Positions 17,045 to 28,536 of a stretch of 64,000 nt of DNA are shown here, one piece after another. Each line of letters begins with the position of its first letter. Position 1 is the first letter of the stretch. The stretch comes from Prostheceraeus crozeri (Eukaryota > Platyhelminthes > Polycladida > Euryleptidae), in contig CAJQUW010016958.1 of assembly GCA_907163375.1 (NCBI GenBank), positions 1-64,000 of the forward strand. The letters are read 5' to 3'. The notes under the pieces are model-generated. The model was not told where the DNA came from and did not search any database. It was given only the letters and a program-made list of their open reading frames with translations. Position numbers and translations under genes: made by a program.

Positions 17045-18277
17045 TTAGTCATCCTTTGGCAGTCTCGCGCGTTTCCGAATCGAAAATTTGTGGAGATGGC
17101 CGCGCATTCGTAGGCTGGCGTGGAGGCATTTTTTCGTGGGATGACCATTGTAGCATAGGATGGATTCGTCTAAATTCTGGTTTACGAGTACTTCGCCGGC
17201 CAAATGATTATCCCGAATAGGGATGTGAAATTCAAACAAACGATCCTCATTCACACGTTCCCACTCATCCCTCATGCGCTCCAACTTCTCTTACGCCTGC
17301 CTCTCATCACCCCGCCGAGCCACAGTCCTCTCCAACTCAACATTCCTCGCTCTCAACACACTCATCTCCTTCATCATCTCCTCAAACTTCGCTTCTGCAT
17401 CTCTCATTCTTCTCTCCGCAGCACTCGCCCTCTTCTCACACTCATCATTCTTCTCTTCCAACTCACGCGTCTTATTCTTCAAATCAGTCACACTACGCCT
17501 CATTCTAATATTTTCATCCGCTACCTCCTTCGACTTCAGTTCCTTCTTTTTCAACTCATCCAACTCCTTCACAACTTCATCCTTCACTTTCTTCAAACTC
17601 TCATACTTATTCACCAACAAATCACGCGCCATCTGCTGCGAAACATGCCTCTTCTCTTCATCCTTCAACCACCTCGCCGACTGCACACGAATCCCACCAC
17701 TCTTCACTTTTGGGGAAGATGAGCTCTTCGGAGGGTCGGTGATGACAATGTTTGACACCTCCGACGACGAAGAGCTCAACTTCCTCACACGCTTCCTCAC
17801 ACGCTCCCTATCTAAATCCACATCATCCTCATCATCACTCTCAAGCACTCTCTTTCGCTCAATCTCACCCTCCAACGACGCAACCGCTCTCGCCAACTCA
17901 TCATTCTCAACAACATTCTCAACAACATTCTCAGCCTTACCCTCTCGCTCCATCGCCAACATTCGCTCCCTCTCTTCCACAATCAACTGCGTAAATCTCA
18001 AATCAGTCACTAAACCACCACTACAGTCAGCATGCACTCTGTAAAAACGCGCCTCATCCTCATCACCCTTCAGCACTCTACACTTCACGCACGCAACCCT
18101 ATTCAAGATAATCATGTGGCCGGTGCCCGCCTTCTTGACATGAGCCTTGGCGTCCGCACTGCGATTAACTCGCCCACATGTGCACATTTTAATATGGTAT
18201 TTGCGGTTCCTGTCATTAGCCATGTTAGATTTATCGTTAGCTGTAAGATAATGAAATTTGTATAAGTTTGGAATCAT
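17045..18277 (-). pseudogene. Unrecognised coiled-coil protein with Cys-rich N-terminus (Polinton gene)
   Basis: A frame of about 400 codons, broken about once. The more likely start is the methionine at 18223 (MANDRNRKYHIKMC). The N-terminal 60 residues hold CTCGRVNRSADAKAHVKK and CVKCRVLKG, a possible Cys/His zinc site. An acidic linker follows (LESDDEDDVDLDRERV), then a long charged heptad region (KKVKDEVVKELDELKKKELKSK through RARNVELERTV) predicted to be coiled coil, and a short C-terminal region (RLFEFHIPIRDNH). No family is recognised. A TATAAG box lies at 18343-18348 and a candidate acceptor CTTACAG just precedes 18237. It might be a scaffold or DNA-associated protein. Confidence 0.55.
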
Positions 18278-18342
18278 GTAGTACAGTCATATTCCTAAAG
18301 AGTGTAGTGAGTGGCACTCGATCCCGTCGACAGCCCGAAGGC

Positions 18343-18348
18343 CTTATA
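18343..18348 (-). promoter_or_regulatory. Possible TATA box of the coiled-coil gene
   Basis: The minus strand reads AGTATAAGGCC about 120 bases upstream of the methionine at 18223; weaker than the other boxes of this element. Confidence 0.35.
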
Positions 18349-18349
18349 C

Positions 18350-18978
18350 TGATCACTAGGGAAGTGAGAGATCTTCCCCGATACCCGCTCTTTACAGCTG
18401 AAGACATCATTGTCACTGCCCCGAAGTGGTAACAGGAACGCCGAGTCAAAGGTAGTGATCAGTAGCTGGGATCTAACCCCTCAAAGCTGCCTTAGACATA
18501 GTTAAATTTCAAATCTGATAGCATATTTGAACTCAGGATACTTAAAAACCTTAGTATATATGTTAAAACTTTGAAAAAAGTGAAAATTAAGAATTTTTAA
18601 AAAATTCCGCATTTTACTACTCATACTACTTTTAAAAAATTTTATCAGTAGTAAAGACACTATCAAACTCTATCATACAAACTTTGAAGTAAGAAGATAG
18701 CTTGCCTACTTCAAAAGATAGAGTCCTTTGAAACACCCGATATCGGGAGCTCAGAGCGACGACCGTCGCTTACCTCGTCTTTCGATGAAGTGATCAGACT
18801 TACGTTGTCGGGGGTTTATATATGCTCGGAAGACAACTTAAAATGGCTCTATCTCCGAAAGTATTCATCGTAGCGACATGCGGTTTGTTGCAAACGATTC
18901 GTCTCATCATTCTCTATCATATGACACCTGAACCATTCTCATATGATCACGGGAAGTTGGTCCGTCAGCACATGTCCA
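18350..18978. other. Non-coding stretch near the presumed Polinton end
   Basis: No supported gene. It holds an AT-rich segment (18.5-18.7 kb) and a plus-strand TTTATATATGC near 18,820 without a following frame. The Polinton terminus probably lies in or near here, but no terminal repeat can be proven. Confidence 0.4.
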
Positions 18979-19250
18979 TGTAACATGCCACAAGTGAAAA
19001 AATTCCTAAGTGTGAGAGCTCCAGTGTGGTGAAAATTTTGAAAAATTTAAAACTTCCGAATTTCGACCTGGGACCTTTACCAAAACATTTTTCATCAAAT
19101 TTCACTGACTCCCCCTCCCCCCCCCCTCGTTCAGAGAAATTTGATGAAAAATGTTTTGGTGGCGGTCCCAGGTCGAAATTCCACACTTTGGAAAATTTTC
19201 AAAATTTTACCCATACAAAGCCACTCTGACACTTAGGATTTTTTCAGGTG
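18979..19250. repeat. Inverted head of the 296-bp satellite
   Basis: About 125 bases (18979-19103) are the reverse complement of the start of the first satellite unit (19136-19250), separated by a C-rich 30-base spacer. The pair would fold into one long hairpin. Shared words include CAAATTTC/GAAATTTG, GAATTTCGACCTGGGAC and TTCCTAAGTGT. Confidence 0.8.
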
Positions 19251-20318
19251 AGCGAGCTCCGACCTAAAATCTTGTAACCGCTCTAACTTTTGAATGAAGA
19301 CAGATATGAACAAGCCGTTTCTTTCACTGAATTTGTCTCACTCTTAGCTTTCAAACGAGCTATTGCACGACAAAATCCGTCCACTAGAAGCCAAGATCGA
19401 AGCTAGCTGTCCAGAGGGGGGGGAGGTCAGTGAAATTTGATGAAAAATGTTTTGGTGGCGGTCCCAGGTCGAAATTCCACACTTTGGAAAATTTTCAAAA
19501 TTTTACCCATACAAAGCCACTCTGACACTTAGGATTTTTTCAGGTGAGCGAGCTCCGACCTAAAATCTTGTAACCGCTCTAACTTTCGAATGAAGACAGA
19601 TATGAACAAGCCGTTTCTTTCACTGAATTTGTCTCACTCTTAGCTTTCAAACGAGCTATTGCACGACAAAATCCGTCCACTAGAAGCCAAGATCGAAGCT
19701 AGCTGTCCAGAGGGGGGGGAGGTCAGTGAAATTTGATGAAAAATGTTTTGGTGACGGTCCCAGGTCGAAATTCCACACTTTGGAAAATTTTCAAAATTTT
19801 ACCCATACAAAGTCACTCTGACACTTAGGATTTTTTCAGGTGAGCGAGCTCCGACCTAAAATCTTGTAACCGCTCTAACTTTTGAACGAAGACAGATATG
19901 AACAAGCCGATTCTTTCACTTAATTTGTCTCACTCTTAGCTTTCAAACGAGCTATTGCACGACAAAATCCGTCCACTAGAAGCCAAGATCGAAGCTAGCT
20001 GTCCAGAGGGGGGGGGAGGTCAGTGAAATTTGATGAAAAATGTTTTGGTGACGGTCCCAGGTCGAAATTCCACACTTTGGAAAATTTTCAAAATTTTACC
20101 CATACAAAGTCACTCTGACACTTAGGATTTTTTCAGGTGAGCGAGCTCCGACCTAAAATCTTGTAACCGCTCTAACTTTTGAACGAAGACAGATAGGAAC
20201 AAGCCGTTTCTTTCACTGAATTTGTCTCACTCTTAGCTTTCAAACGAGCTATCGCACGACAAAATCCGTCCACTGGAAGCCAAAATCGAAGCAAGCTGTC
20301 CAGAGGGGGGGGACGTCA
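19136..20318 (+). repeat. Tandem satellite, four units of about 296 bp
   Basis: Units start at 19136, 19432, 19728 and 20025 with GAAATTTGATGAAAAATG and end in a G-run (CCAGAGGGGGGGGAGGTCAG). Spacing is 296, 296 and 297 bases. Units are nearly identical, with variable G-run length. No coding capacity. The unit contains TTTTTTCAGGTGAGCG, which mimics splice sites. Confidence 0.93.
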
Positions 20319-20320
20319 AC

Positions 20321-20575
20321 CGAAAATTTTTTCTCTCCGATTGACTTGAAACTCACCATAGCGATGCAGAATTTCACGCTGAATCCGAATCTGACCTCCG
20401 TTTTCTCATCCGATGCTTCGTTTTGACGCTACACACCAAAACGTCCCAAATTCTAACTCTGTCGTTTTTCGAAAAATGTTGAAAATTTTTTCTCACCGAT
20501 TGCCTTGAAACTCACCATACCGATGCAGAATTTCACGCTGAATACGAATCTGACCTCCGTTTTCTCATCCGACCA
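20321..20575 (+). repeat. Two copies of a 95-bp repeat
   Basis: A segment with GACTTGAAACTCACCAT, GATGCAGAATTTCACGCTGAA and CTGACCTCCGTTTTCTCATCCGA occurs near 20,340 and again near 20,497, about 157 bases apart. It directly follows the satellite and probably belongs to the same complex repeat. Confidence 0.75.
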
Positions 20576-20689
20576 CTCCTTCCACTCGAAACAACCCATT
20601 TTACAACCCAACATTCAGCAGATTGCACCAAAAACATCACACACTATAGCCTCAAGACTAATCCTGGCGGTCGCCCAAGTCCACCACGA

Positions 20690-20870
20690 CACTCTATCGT
20701 TCCAGAGGGGGGGGGACGTCAGCGAACAGTTTGTGAACCCACCTGGTCGGCACACCACGACAGACTACAACCTCTGCCGTTCCAGAGGGGGGGACTCAGA
20801 CCCGAAGCACCACGGCGGCCGACCACGACACTCTGCCGTTCCAGAGGGGGGGGACGTCAGCGATGGCGGC
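20690..20870 (+). repeat. G-run minisatellite-like repeats
   Basis: Three degenerate copies of a word containing CCACGACACTCT, CCGTTCCAGAGGGGGGGG and ACGTCAGCG. The same G-run word ends each 296-bp satellite unit, so the two arrays are related. Confidence 0.65.
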
Positions 20871-20907
20871 CATCTTGCGCTATCTGGTGTTCGTCGTTTT
20901 CTTACTA

Positions 20908-21714
20908 CTGATGAACCTTCGGCCATCACACGTGACGAAACGCCATTTATGTTTTAGTTCTTCCAAAGTCTCCACATCTCTTCCACATTTCGTCCAAGTT
21001 TTCCCAAACATTTTCCCCAACATTTCCCAAACATCATCATTTTCATCACACTTACTTTTGACCATTAGACTACATTCAATGTGTTCATGATCCATCATTG
21101 AACTCTTCATCGCGGGATCTCTTTATCTCTTTAGCAATTTTATAAGGGGTCCATTGCGGGTGCAAGGGAAGTAGGCATTCTACGCATCGCTTGATAAACT
21201 CTTTTTCTCTCTACGTATAGTTGTGACATAATTCAATCACAAAATTGAACAAGGATTTCGAGCTATTGGATCAACTGTAATTACGTCTCATTCCAAATTT
21301 GAAATTCGGCTTTGCAGATAGCTCATACATATGCAAGTTATATTGTTTCCTGATGAAAGCCACATGATACTGGGTATTGATTTCCATATGAAACTTATCT
21401 TCCCTAAAGATATTTGATTTAACACATCGATCGCTATATGTACCTACAACACAGAGATAAATTGCTTTGCCTTTGACCTACAAACACTCAGTACTGGTCA
21501 CTGGATGATTGAAATGAAAGCTGTATGGTCATTTGTAACAATGGTGAAATATTTCTCCATTTATGATTGTCATTCAAGTGAAGAAATGGAAGTAGTAAAT
21601 GAAAATGTTTGGGGTCTAACTTGGACGAAATGTGGAAGAGATGTGGAGACTTTGGAAGAACTAAAACATAAATGGCGTTTCGTCACAAGGTGTGATGGCC
21701 GAAGGTTCATCAAC
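20908..21714. repeat. Inverted repeat pair of about 100 bp
   Basis: The stretch 20908-21010 (TGATGAACCTTCGGCCATCAC, then GACGAAACGCCATTTATG) recurs in reverse at 21605-21714, about 600 bases apart. It may be the ends of a small foldback element. The short frames reading through it on either strand are products of the repeat. Nothing else is recognised inside. Confidence 0.65.
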
Positions 21715-22224
21715 GAGCATCACCCAATTGGTGTTGTGTGATCATCTGTAGCAGAAAGACTTCGTAATGATGGTTATCGTTTAAGTGAAAAAATTGAAAG
21801 TAGGCTAGCTTTTCCATTCAATCGTTGTTCTCTTCATCTAGTTTTTTGGATTTCGAGTTCCTCTACGTTGTGTGCACATTGTAGTCTCATCCTCAAATGC
21901 AATCATATATTGCAATGCTGAATGTGGTAATATAGATGTGTATTGTCTTCAAAATGAGACCTTAATTTCTGTTGGATAACTAGATGCTACATTAAAATTT
22001 AGTCACATTTTTTATGCCACACCCTGTAGGATGCGACTGCTTGATCTCACTAAAGAATTTCTTTAAGTTATTTAGAAATTGCTGATCACATATTTTCCCA
22101 TTCCTTCACTATGATGTTGTAATTCAAACTATGAAACTCATTCCGTATGCAGTAGGACGATGTTTGTTTTGTCCGGTATTTTCAGAATCCTATGAGGATC
22201 CATTTATTGAAGATGCGTACACAG

Positions 22225-23105
22225 TAGAGCTGGATTAATCAATTCTTTATTCAATCAAAAATTTAATCAATTAACTTTTTGAGGCTAATCATAATCATAA
22301 TCATGTCATTGAAATTTAGTTCAAACATTAATCTCAATCATAATCAAGGTTTTGAAAATTTAATCATGATCATAATAAAAATCACGCTAATTAATCAGCA
22401 AATTTGATTAAATTTAATTTTAGTCATCCGAACATCATTTGAGATCAGAACTCGGCCGTCAATGACAGAGTGACAGCCTCACTTTAGTAGGCTACTAACG
22501 TATACGTTAGGACGGAAAGTACACAATGTTGTCGAAAGTGTCAGTTGTTGATGCAGGTCATGAAAATGCGTTCACGCCGATCGTCATGGAATATCTTCCC
22601 TCCGAAGTTTTCTCTTTACGTGTACCTTAGATAATCAAAACATACTCAATTGACCACTGCCGACAGGAGAGACAAATCAACGCACGCTTTCATCTGCCGA
22701 CAACTTCCCAACAGCTCTCTGTCGGGCAGATATTGGCCCAGCATCATATTATCAAAATTTTCCACTGGGTGGATTCAATATTTTCGTCAATTTGTACGGT
22801 ATGATGTCGCTGACAAAATCGAATGATAAATGCAATACTAATTCAGTGAGCTTGTTAATTGAACGCAGAACAATTATTACTTAAACGCATTTAAATTAAC
22901 ATTGACTCAACAAAGTGTCTGAAAGTCGTAATAAACATCGTATTCAGCCCATCCAGCGTCCATAATAAAGTGTCTGACCACTTAATCATAGTAGCAATTT
23001 TGAACGCCTTAATCAATCATGATCATAATCAAGTTTATGGCCGCCTTTATCACAATCACAATCATAATCAACATTTTTGATTATTGGCTAAGCGTTCCAG
23101 CTCTA
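22225..23105. mobile_element. Non-autonomous hAT element with AATCAT-rich arms
   Basis: 881 bp. The ends TAGAGCTGGA and TCCAGCTCTA are perfect 10-base inverted repeats. Flanks are GTACACAG (22217-22224) and GTCCACAG (23106-23113), an 8-bp target duplication with one difference, as expected for hAT. Both arms are packed with AATCATAATCA-type words that run inverted to each other. No transposase frame inside. Confidence 0.8.
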
Positions 23106-24158
23106 GTCCACAGTGAAAGGGAAACGCAAAAACCGTTCAAGTTCATGAGAAATAATGTCTTCAGCTTGAAAATGTAAACTGTAACCGCACAGAGCTGACT
23201 GTGTCAGTTGAAACTACGACGTGAATCATTCAGTTCATTCATCAGTTTTCGTCTTGTTGCGTTGAGATAATCCATCCGTTGTCCACGCCAATTGCTTCAA
23301 CCATGTTCTTTACAATGCTGCATGTAGTATATGTAGCTACTATACTCTGTTGAAATGATGTAGAAAATGCTGTTCTGGAGTGTTTCGCTGAGCTCTCGAA
23401 GTAAACCAAAAAAGAGGCGAAACTCAAGGAAGAATTCCAAGCTCCAAGGAAGAATTCCAAGCTGTCAAGACTAGCAAAAAATAGTGCGACATGTGGTCAT
23501 GAGATAATTGACTCTCTGCGAGAGACTCTACCGCATCGTGAAGAGCATTTTGCCCATAAAATCTTTCTACGATATTCAACCGCGGAGATCATTCAGACAG
23601 GGCCATCTGTAGCCTTCTTGGCGATCAAGAGGACGAACTTAGTCCATCTTCCAAGCGAGCCCAGCATCAATGAAATCAAGCTTTATTATGTTCATTCATT
23701 TTCTGTCAGATGTTCAGTGTTCTTATTGCATCAGAACTCTTCGGTTGCCACTTGAAGATTTCCTGGCCTTCGCGCTTAAGTTGAGACCAAGAGGAAGGAC
23801 AGTTCTTTGGTATGACCCCGAATTGTCTAAACGAAGAAAAAACTTCAAGGTGAATTCGAAAAGCCTTAGAATGTGAGAGAGGCTATTGATGTACGATCGC
23901 TCTCGTCTGTACTTGGATAAGCATTTTCCCGAGGATAAGCATGACTTTTACGATTGATTCTCTGTTTGATGAAAGCCGTCCTCCGACACTGGACGAGATT
24001 CTAGAGGTTTTGGATCAGCATGTACTCACTAGTGTCGGACCAGTGGACAATCAGCTGCATGACGACATGAAGCTTCTCAAAGACGTGTTTTGGATTTTGT
24101 AAGAAAGCTCACTAGAAAGAAGTGACCCCCACTTTCTAAATCCTCTCTCTTCAGAGTC
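23106..24158. other. Decayed region, probably remains of a hAT transposase gene
   Basis: No intact gene. Short frames such as SLFDESRPPTLDEILEVLDQ near 23.95 kb look like eroded protein. The position just before the hAT C-terminal motif at 24.16 kb suggests they are the rest of the same relic. Confidence 0.35.
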
Positions 24159-24270
24159 GCATCAGTGCTTATGTTGATTCCATTTTCAAATGCCTTTGCT
24201 GAACGGGTTTTCTCAGTGTTTTAGACTGATGACAGAAATCGACTGTTGGTTAATTCTGTCGATTGCGGAC
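24159..24270 (+). pseudogene. hAT transposase C-terminal relic
   Basis: The plus strand reads SVLMLIPFSNAFAERVFSVF, a stop codon, then TDDRNRLLVNSVDCGL. This is the hAT dimerisation signature (IPxSNAxxERVFS followed by a basic RNRL stretch). The TAG within this motif and the absence of an intact frame upstream show that it is long dead. Confidence 0.7.
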
Positions 24271-27149
24271 TTGTATTTAATTCAATTTTGACATTCATTT
24301 TGATGAGTTTTGCAAATATGTTCTGAAGAGATCAAAGTATTTGACCGCTTTGAAGAGTGATCAAATATAACTTTAAGCAGTAAGCATTTGACAGGTCTTG
24401 CTCAAATCTGATAAAAAGTTGATGAATTTGAAAATGAGACATTGGTTAAATTTACTTCCATTCGGGAGTTTGCTTTAAGTATTTTTTATCAAATCATTGT
24501 TGCGAATATGAAAAGTCTAATTCATTAATTCAGATTTTACTCCATTGTGCAGGTTGTTGTGAATATTTTATTAAAGAAATGGTATTGAAAAAAAATAGTT
24601 TCGAATTGTTTCTTTCTTTTACGGGGCACTTTGCATATTTGTCGGAATGTACGTGTATTTCCAGTTCTTCTCTCTTGGCCTTATTGGAATGAAATCGTTA
24701 TATGTTTCATTGATCGTCCGGCATTTTCATCCGATGGAGTTGGCAACCCTTATTCCATGCCTAGTCACAGCTCGTACCCAAACTACCGTGGATATTTATG
24801 GCAGTCACTTTTCCCATTACCTCAACTTTGACAAGCTGCTGCTACTCTGTCCAATCACATCGCTTCTCCATGAAATTTCATTCGTTACGTAGATTCAATA
24901 TACATAATATCTAGTACAAACATCGATGAAGCAATTCTTTAGTAGGCCCTATATAGAAAACAATGTTTTGTAAAGAGTGGGTCTGTATGAAACACCAAAA
25001 ATATCTTCATAATTGCATCATGATATAATTTTTATTGGTAGTATTCTATGATTTCTGTTATACAATACATTTCAATAAGAGAGTCCATGTATAGTCATTC
25101 CATGCATATTCATTGTTTCACATACTTTATTCAGAACAACAAGAAAATAGGATGGCAAAGAAGTTAAAAGTAACTTTAAAAAGAGTGCTGACAAAAAATT
25201 AAAAATTCATGCCTACTTTGAGATGAAATGTGCCTCAAAGTACATTTTGCCACACTTCTCCAAGCATCGTAGGTGGTGTGGCGATTGTACAACGCCAATC
25301 TAACTCCGCACAAGGCAGAAGAATGTCGGCTGGCCTGTGCTTATTTTGACGTCATTCTCAAGTTTAAGAGACAGGTGGACTCATTCGCAAAAATCGAACA
25401 CCACAGAGAATTGTGACGATTGACGACACCGGCACCATACTTGCAGGTCAAGGCGTGATGTCTTACAGAATCAAGAATCTGCGCCTTTTCCAAAGGACAA
25501 GTTGGACAAATCGTGCTACTCTCGAATAATTCTAACTAACCCAAGCCAAATTTCCGCAGGATCTGCATTTCATTTGGTTCGAGATGTAGGTTAAGTCCAA
25601 TTGAAGGCAATGCCCGTAACCAAAATGATGCGTCAGAGTTGATCACTGCACTGAATCTGGCTTGATGGGATGGCGCTGATGACTCAAAGAGATTTTCAAA
25701 GTGAAACTCTTTGATGGCAGATGACAGCTTAGTTACATATGTATAATACCATGGCTGCAGCATGGATCAAAGACTTTATGGTTTAAACGTCAATGCCCTG
25801 ACATGGCAAGAAAAGTCAGGTGATTATCTTCAAATACAAAAATATACAGCATCTACTGTATACACAGCACTTATGGAAGAAAAGGGTCCGTGTACAGATG
25901 AAAGCACGCTCTTTCGTCTATAATGAAGTTCTTCGTTTGAGTTTAATTAATTCTGACGACAAACCTCCATCAAAAAGTGTGCAGGATGCGGTAGGGTAAA
26001 CGAGATGTGATGCAGATGATCAAAAGCAGGAAGGACAGGGAGAAGGTGCTACCTCACAATTTAAATTCTGCATTCATTGGGGATAAATGTGAAAAGCAAT
26101 TAGCGGTATTTCTATTCTCCCCCCCCCCCAACATTTTCAGAATTATTCAAAAAACGTGCCCCAAAAACTACGACGCCTATACGGGGATGCAGAGAGCAAT
26201 TTCAGGCAGTCTTGCCTCCAAGTAATCCCATTGAGGTAGCGTCGCTGCCACATAAGTTCACATCAGCTTCGGCTGTTTTATATCATCAGATTTCAGCTGC
26301 TTTTAACAGACATCATTTGTTTTTGTTGCTGACACTCGCGAGTGTTGGATTGCCAAAGGTCTTCACTTGCTCATGCAATCTCATTTCATGACCACCGTCG
26401 CAAAAGCGTTGAGTGTATAAAACTCCTCTTGCTTGTAGAAAATTTATGGCACTTGCCTTATGGTTCACTGTACGTTCAATGGTCAAAATTCTTCAATTAA
26501 AATTTCACGCTATTTAATTAAGTATTCACGCTATATGTAAGGACATGCGCACAATATGCGAAAGTAGTGACCAGGGAATAGCAAAGAATGGCTTGCTGTT
26601 TTACTTATTATATTCCGGGTTACATACCGGTCTACAAGCATGCATCTGATATTACCGTAAATGTAATACGAATTGAGTTTCATTAATTATAGACCTACTA
26701 TAAAGAATTTGCATAAATATCTCGAGAATGTGCATCAAAATGTTAATTTTTCATTGACTTTTAAGCATAATAGAGAAATACACATAAATACCCAGATTGA
26801 TTTAAATATTGTCAGTTGAAGCATAATAATTTAGATGTATGTACTCACAATAATCAAACAACCATATAAGCAATATCAAATGAACTATAAGTAACATTTT
26901 GCTGAAACTGAAGAAGTACACTATATACCTTATTAAATGCAAAAGTGATTATTTATCATTAGATGGCTCATGCAGAATAAATTCAAATCAATTTCATAAG
27001 TATTATTGTAAAAGGTCAACGTCTTCTCAAATCATTTTAATTATAGTTATAAAAGGTCTTCAGCCGGTTTTAATTGAAATTAGAGTACTGCCTCAATCTT
27101 CGTCAGTGATTTAAAAGAAAAAAATTACATGCGTGGGGAAATTTTCAAA
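24271..27149. other. Long AT-rich stretch without recognised gene
   Basis: Read on both strands. Only short open frames of 60-85 codons, none with a recognisable domain, and a C-run (26,119-26,130). A few stretches (25.2-25.5 kb) have a less AT-biased, exon-like texture, but no frame holds. Confidence 0.4.
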
Positions 27150-27281
27150 ATAATGCAGTTGTTGTATAGCATGAACCATGACGTAAAAGAAAATAAGTTG
27201 GAGTAATTATGCAAATAATTATGCAGTTGTTGCATAGCATGAACCATGACGCAACAGAAAATAAGTTGGTGATAATTATGG
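27150..27281 (+). repeat. Tandem duplication of about 65 bp
   Basis: The words GCAGTTGTTGTATAGCATG, ACCATGACG and GAAAATAAGTTGG occur twice, at 27155 and 27222, with small differences. Local slippage duplication, non-coding. Confidence 0.75.
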
Positions 27282-28536
27282 TCTATAAGGTAAAAAATAT
27301 TATAAGTCATTGCACTCTCTAAAGACACATTAGTGATGTTATCATAGCACATAGGATATCGGAGATTTAGGCTCAAAAATGGGCGACCTTACCTTTGAAG
27401 GACATGTTGCATGTTGACACCATGTGGCCAATCTGCCATGAATTGACTTATGAATTTTAGTTCTTCGATTTTTCTTTATTTGTCTTCTCCGTTAAGTTGT
27501 TTCAGACCTGATATTTTCATTTCAGAATCGTCATCCCTATGTTAGACGCAATGAAAATATACTACTTTTGTATCATCTTTATGATTGATATCGCATCGAT
27601 GTCCCTTTATTCATTCCGTCAGAATCTTCCTGAATCACTAGTATACATAAAGTCACAGTTTTCGAAGCGAATAGAGTAAATTGTGTTCTTTGTATTGCAT
27701 GATAGTATTATTTGCGTCAATTTTATATGATAGTCCTGATACTGGAGAAACGATTGAGTCATTAGTTGACAAGACATTACAGCGTTTGTCAAGCGTTGTC
27801 AGCGTTGACAAGGCCTACAGCGTTTGGAGCCACAAGCAACAGCAATACCACATTCGTTAATTCTTTGTGGTGGATTATCTATCAGTTTTGATGAAACAAT
27901 AAATTGTTTTATCTTTGATGGGGCTTCCACTAAATCACAGTGGGAGAAAATGTTTATTTTTTGGAAAGATGCATTTGATTTTGTCATAAGTTGATTGATG
28001 ATTGGTCGTAACAGTTGCCCGGCGACCGCTTTGATTCGAATAGATAGAGCTGTGGTATTGTGCGCCGGTTGATGCTGTATAACCGCAAATAAATCATTAA
28101 ATAATTCTTCAAAATTGGTTCACTGAACAGGGAGTCAGACATATTGTCCATCATCTAACATAAAGGGACCGTGACTCTTGACTTTTCAATTTATCCTTGA
28201 CTTTGAAGTCTCTTTTTCTGCTTCTTTGTACATACATATACACATAATTACTTTAAAAGGAAATTCTCATACGATGATGAAAATCATCTCAGCAGCAATT
28301 AATAAGAGAATATGCTGCTTACTAATTTAAATTATTAATTGAAGTAATTCTAGTGAGGACTGATGGCGTTCTCCAATCCGCAAGTGTACGAATGCAATGC
28401 TACTGTAACCTTACTTATAACTTAATTTATAACTTACGTATAAATTATAACGTACTTTTTTCGAAGGGATGTCTACATTCATTCCCGAAGGTCTCAGGCC
28501 TGAGAGAATTACCTTGATAGAAATAGAGATTCGGGA
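27282..28536. other. AT-rich stretch without recognised gene
   Basis: No frame over 65 codons and no motif I can name. A short palindromic patch (GGTCTCAGGCCTGAGAG) lies near 28,490. Confidence 0.4.

Larger units (their letters stand above)
1..18300. mobile_element. Polinton/Maverick element, partial (left end outside window)
   Basis: A virus-like DNA transposon recognised by its gene set: F54H12.2-type capsid protein, adenovirus-type protease, protein-primed DNA polymerase B and two large conserved Polinton proteins. Integrase, packaging ATPase and the capsid N-terminus are not seen and would lie to the left. The right end is not fixed, because terminal inverted repeats cannot be matched without the left end. 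I place it near 18.3 kb, after the last gene-like frame and before satellite DNA. The copy is a fossil: it carries a 5-kb retrotransposon insertion and about two further breaks that I can see. Most genes still read over long stretches, so it is not very ancient. Confidence 0.88.

Noticed and set aside
17204-18044. Long plus-strand frames rich in Ser, Phe, His and Leu
   Set aside because: They are antisense to the coiled-coil gene, whose biased codons leave the opposite frames open.
18290-18480. A tRNA-like or SINE-like sequence (GGGATCTAACCC and similar words)
   Set aside because: No cloverleaf could be drawn and no A box and B box at proper spacing.
21505-21741. A 78-residue frame that resembles a frame at 20880-21110
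   Set aside because: The likeness comes from the inverted DNA repeat; neither has a known domain.
24647-24892. An 81-residue frame with hydrophobic segments
   Set aside because: Overlapping frames of similar length exist and no domain is recognisable.
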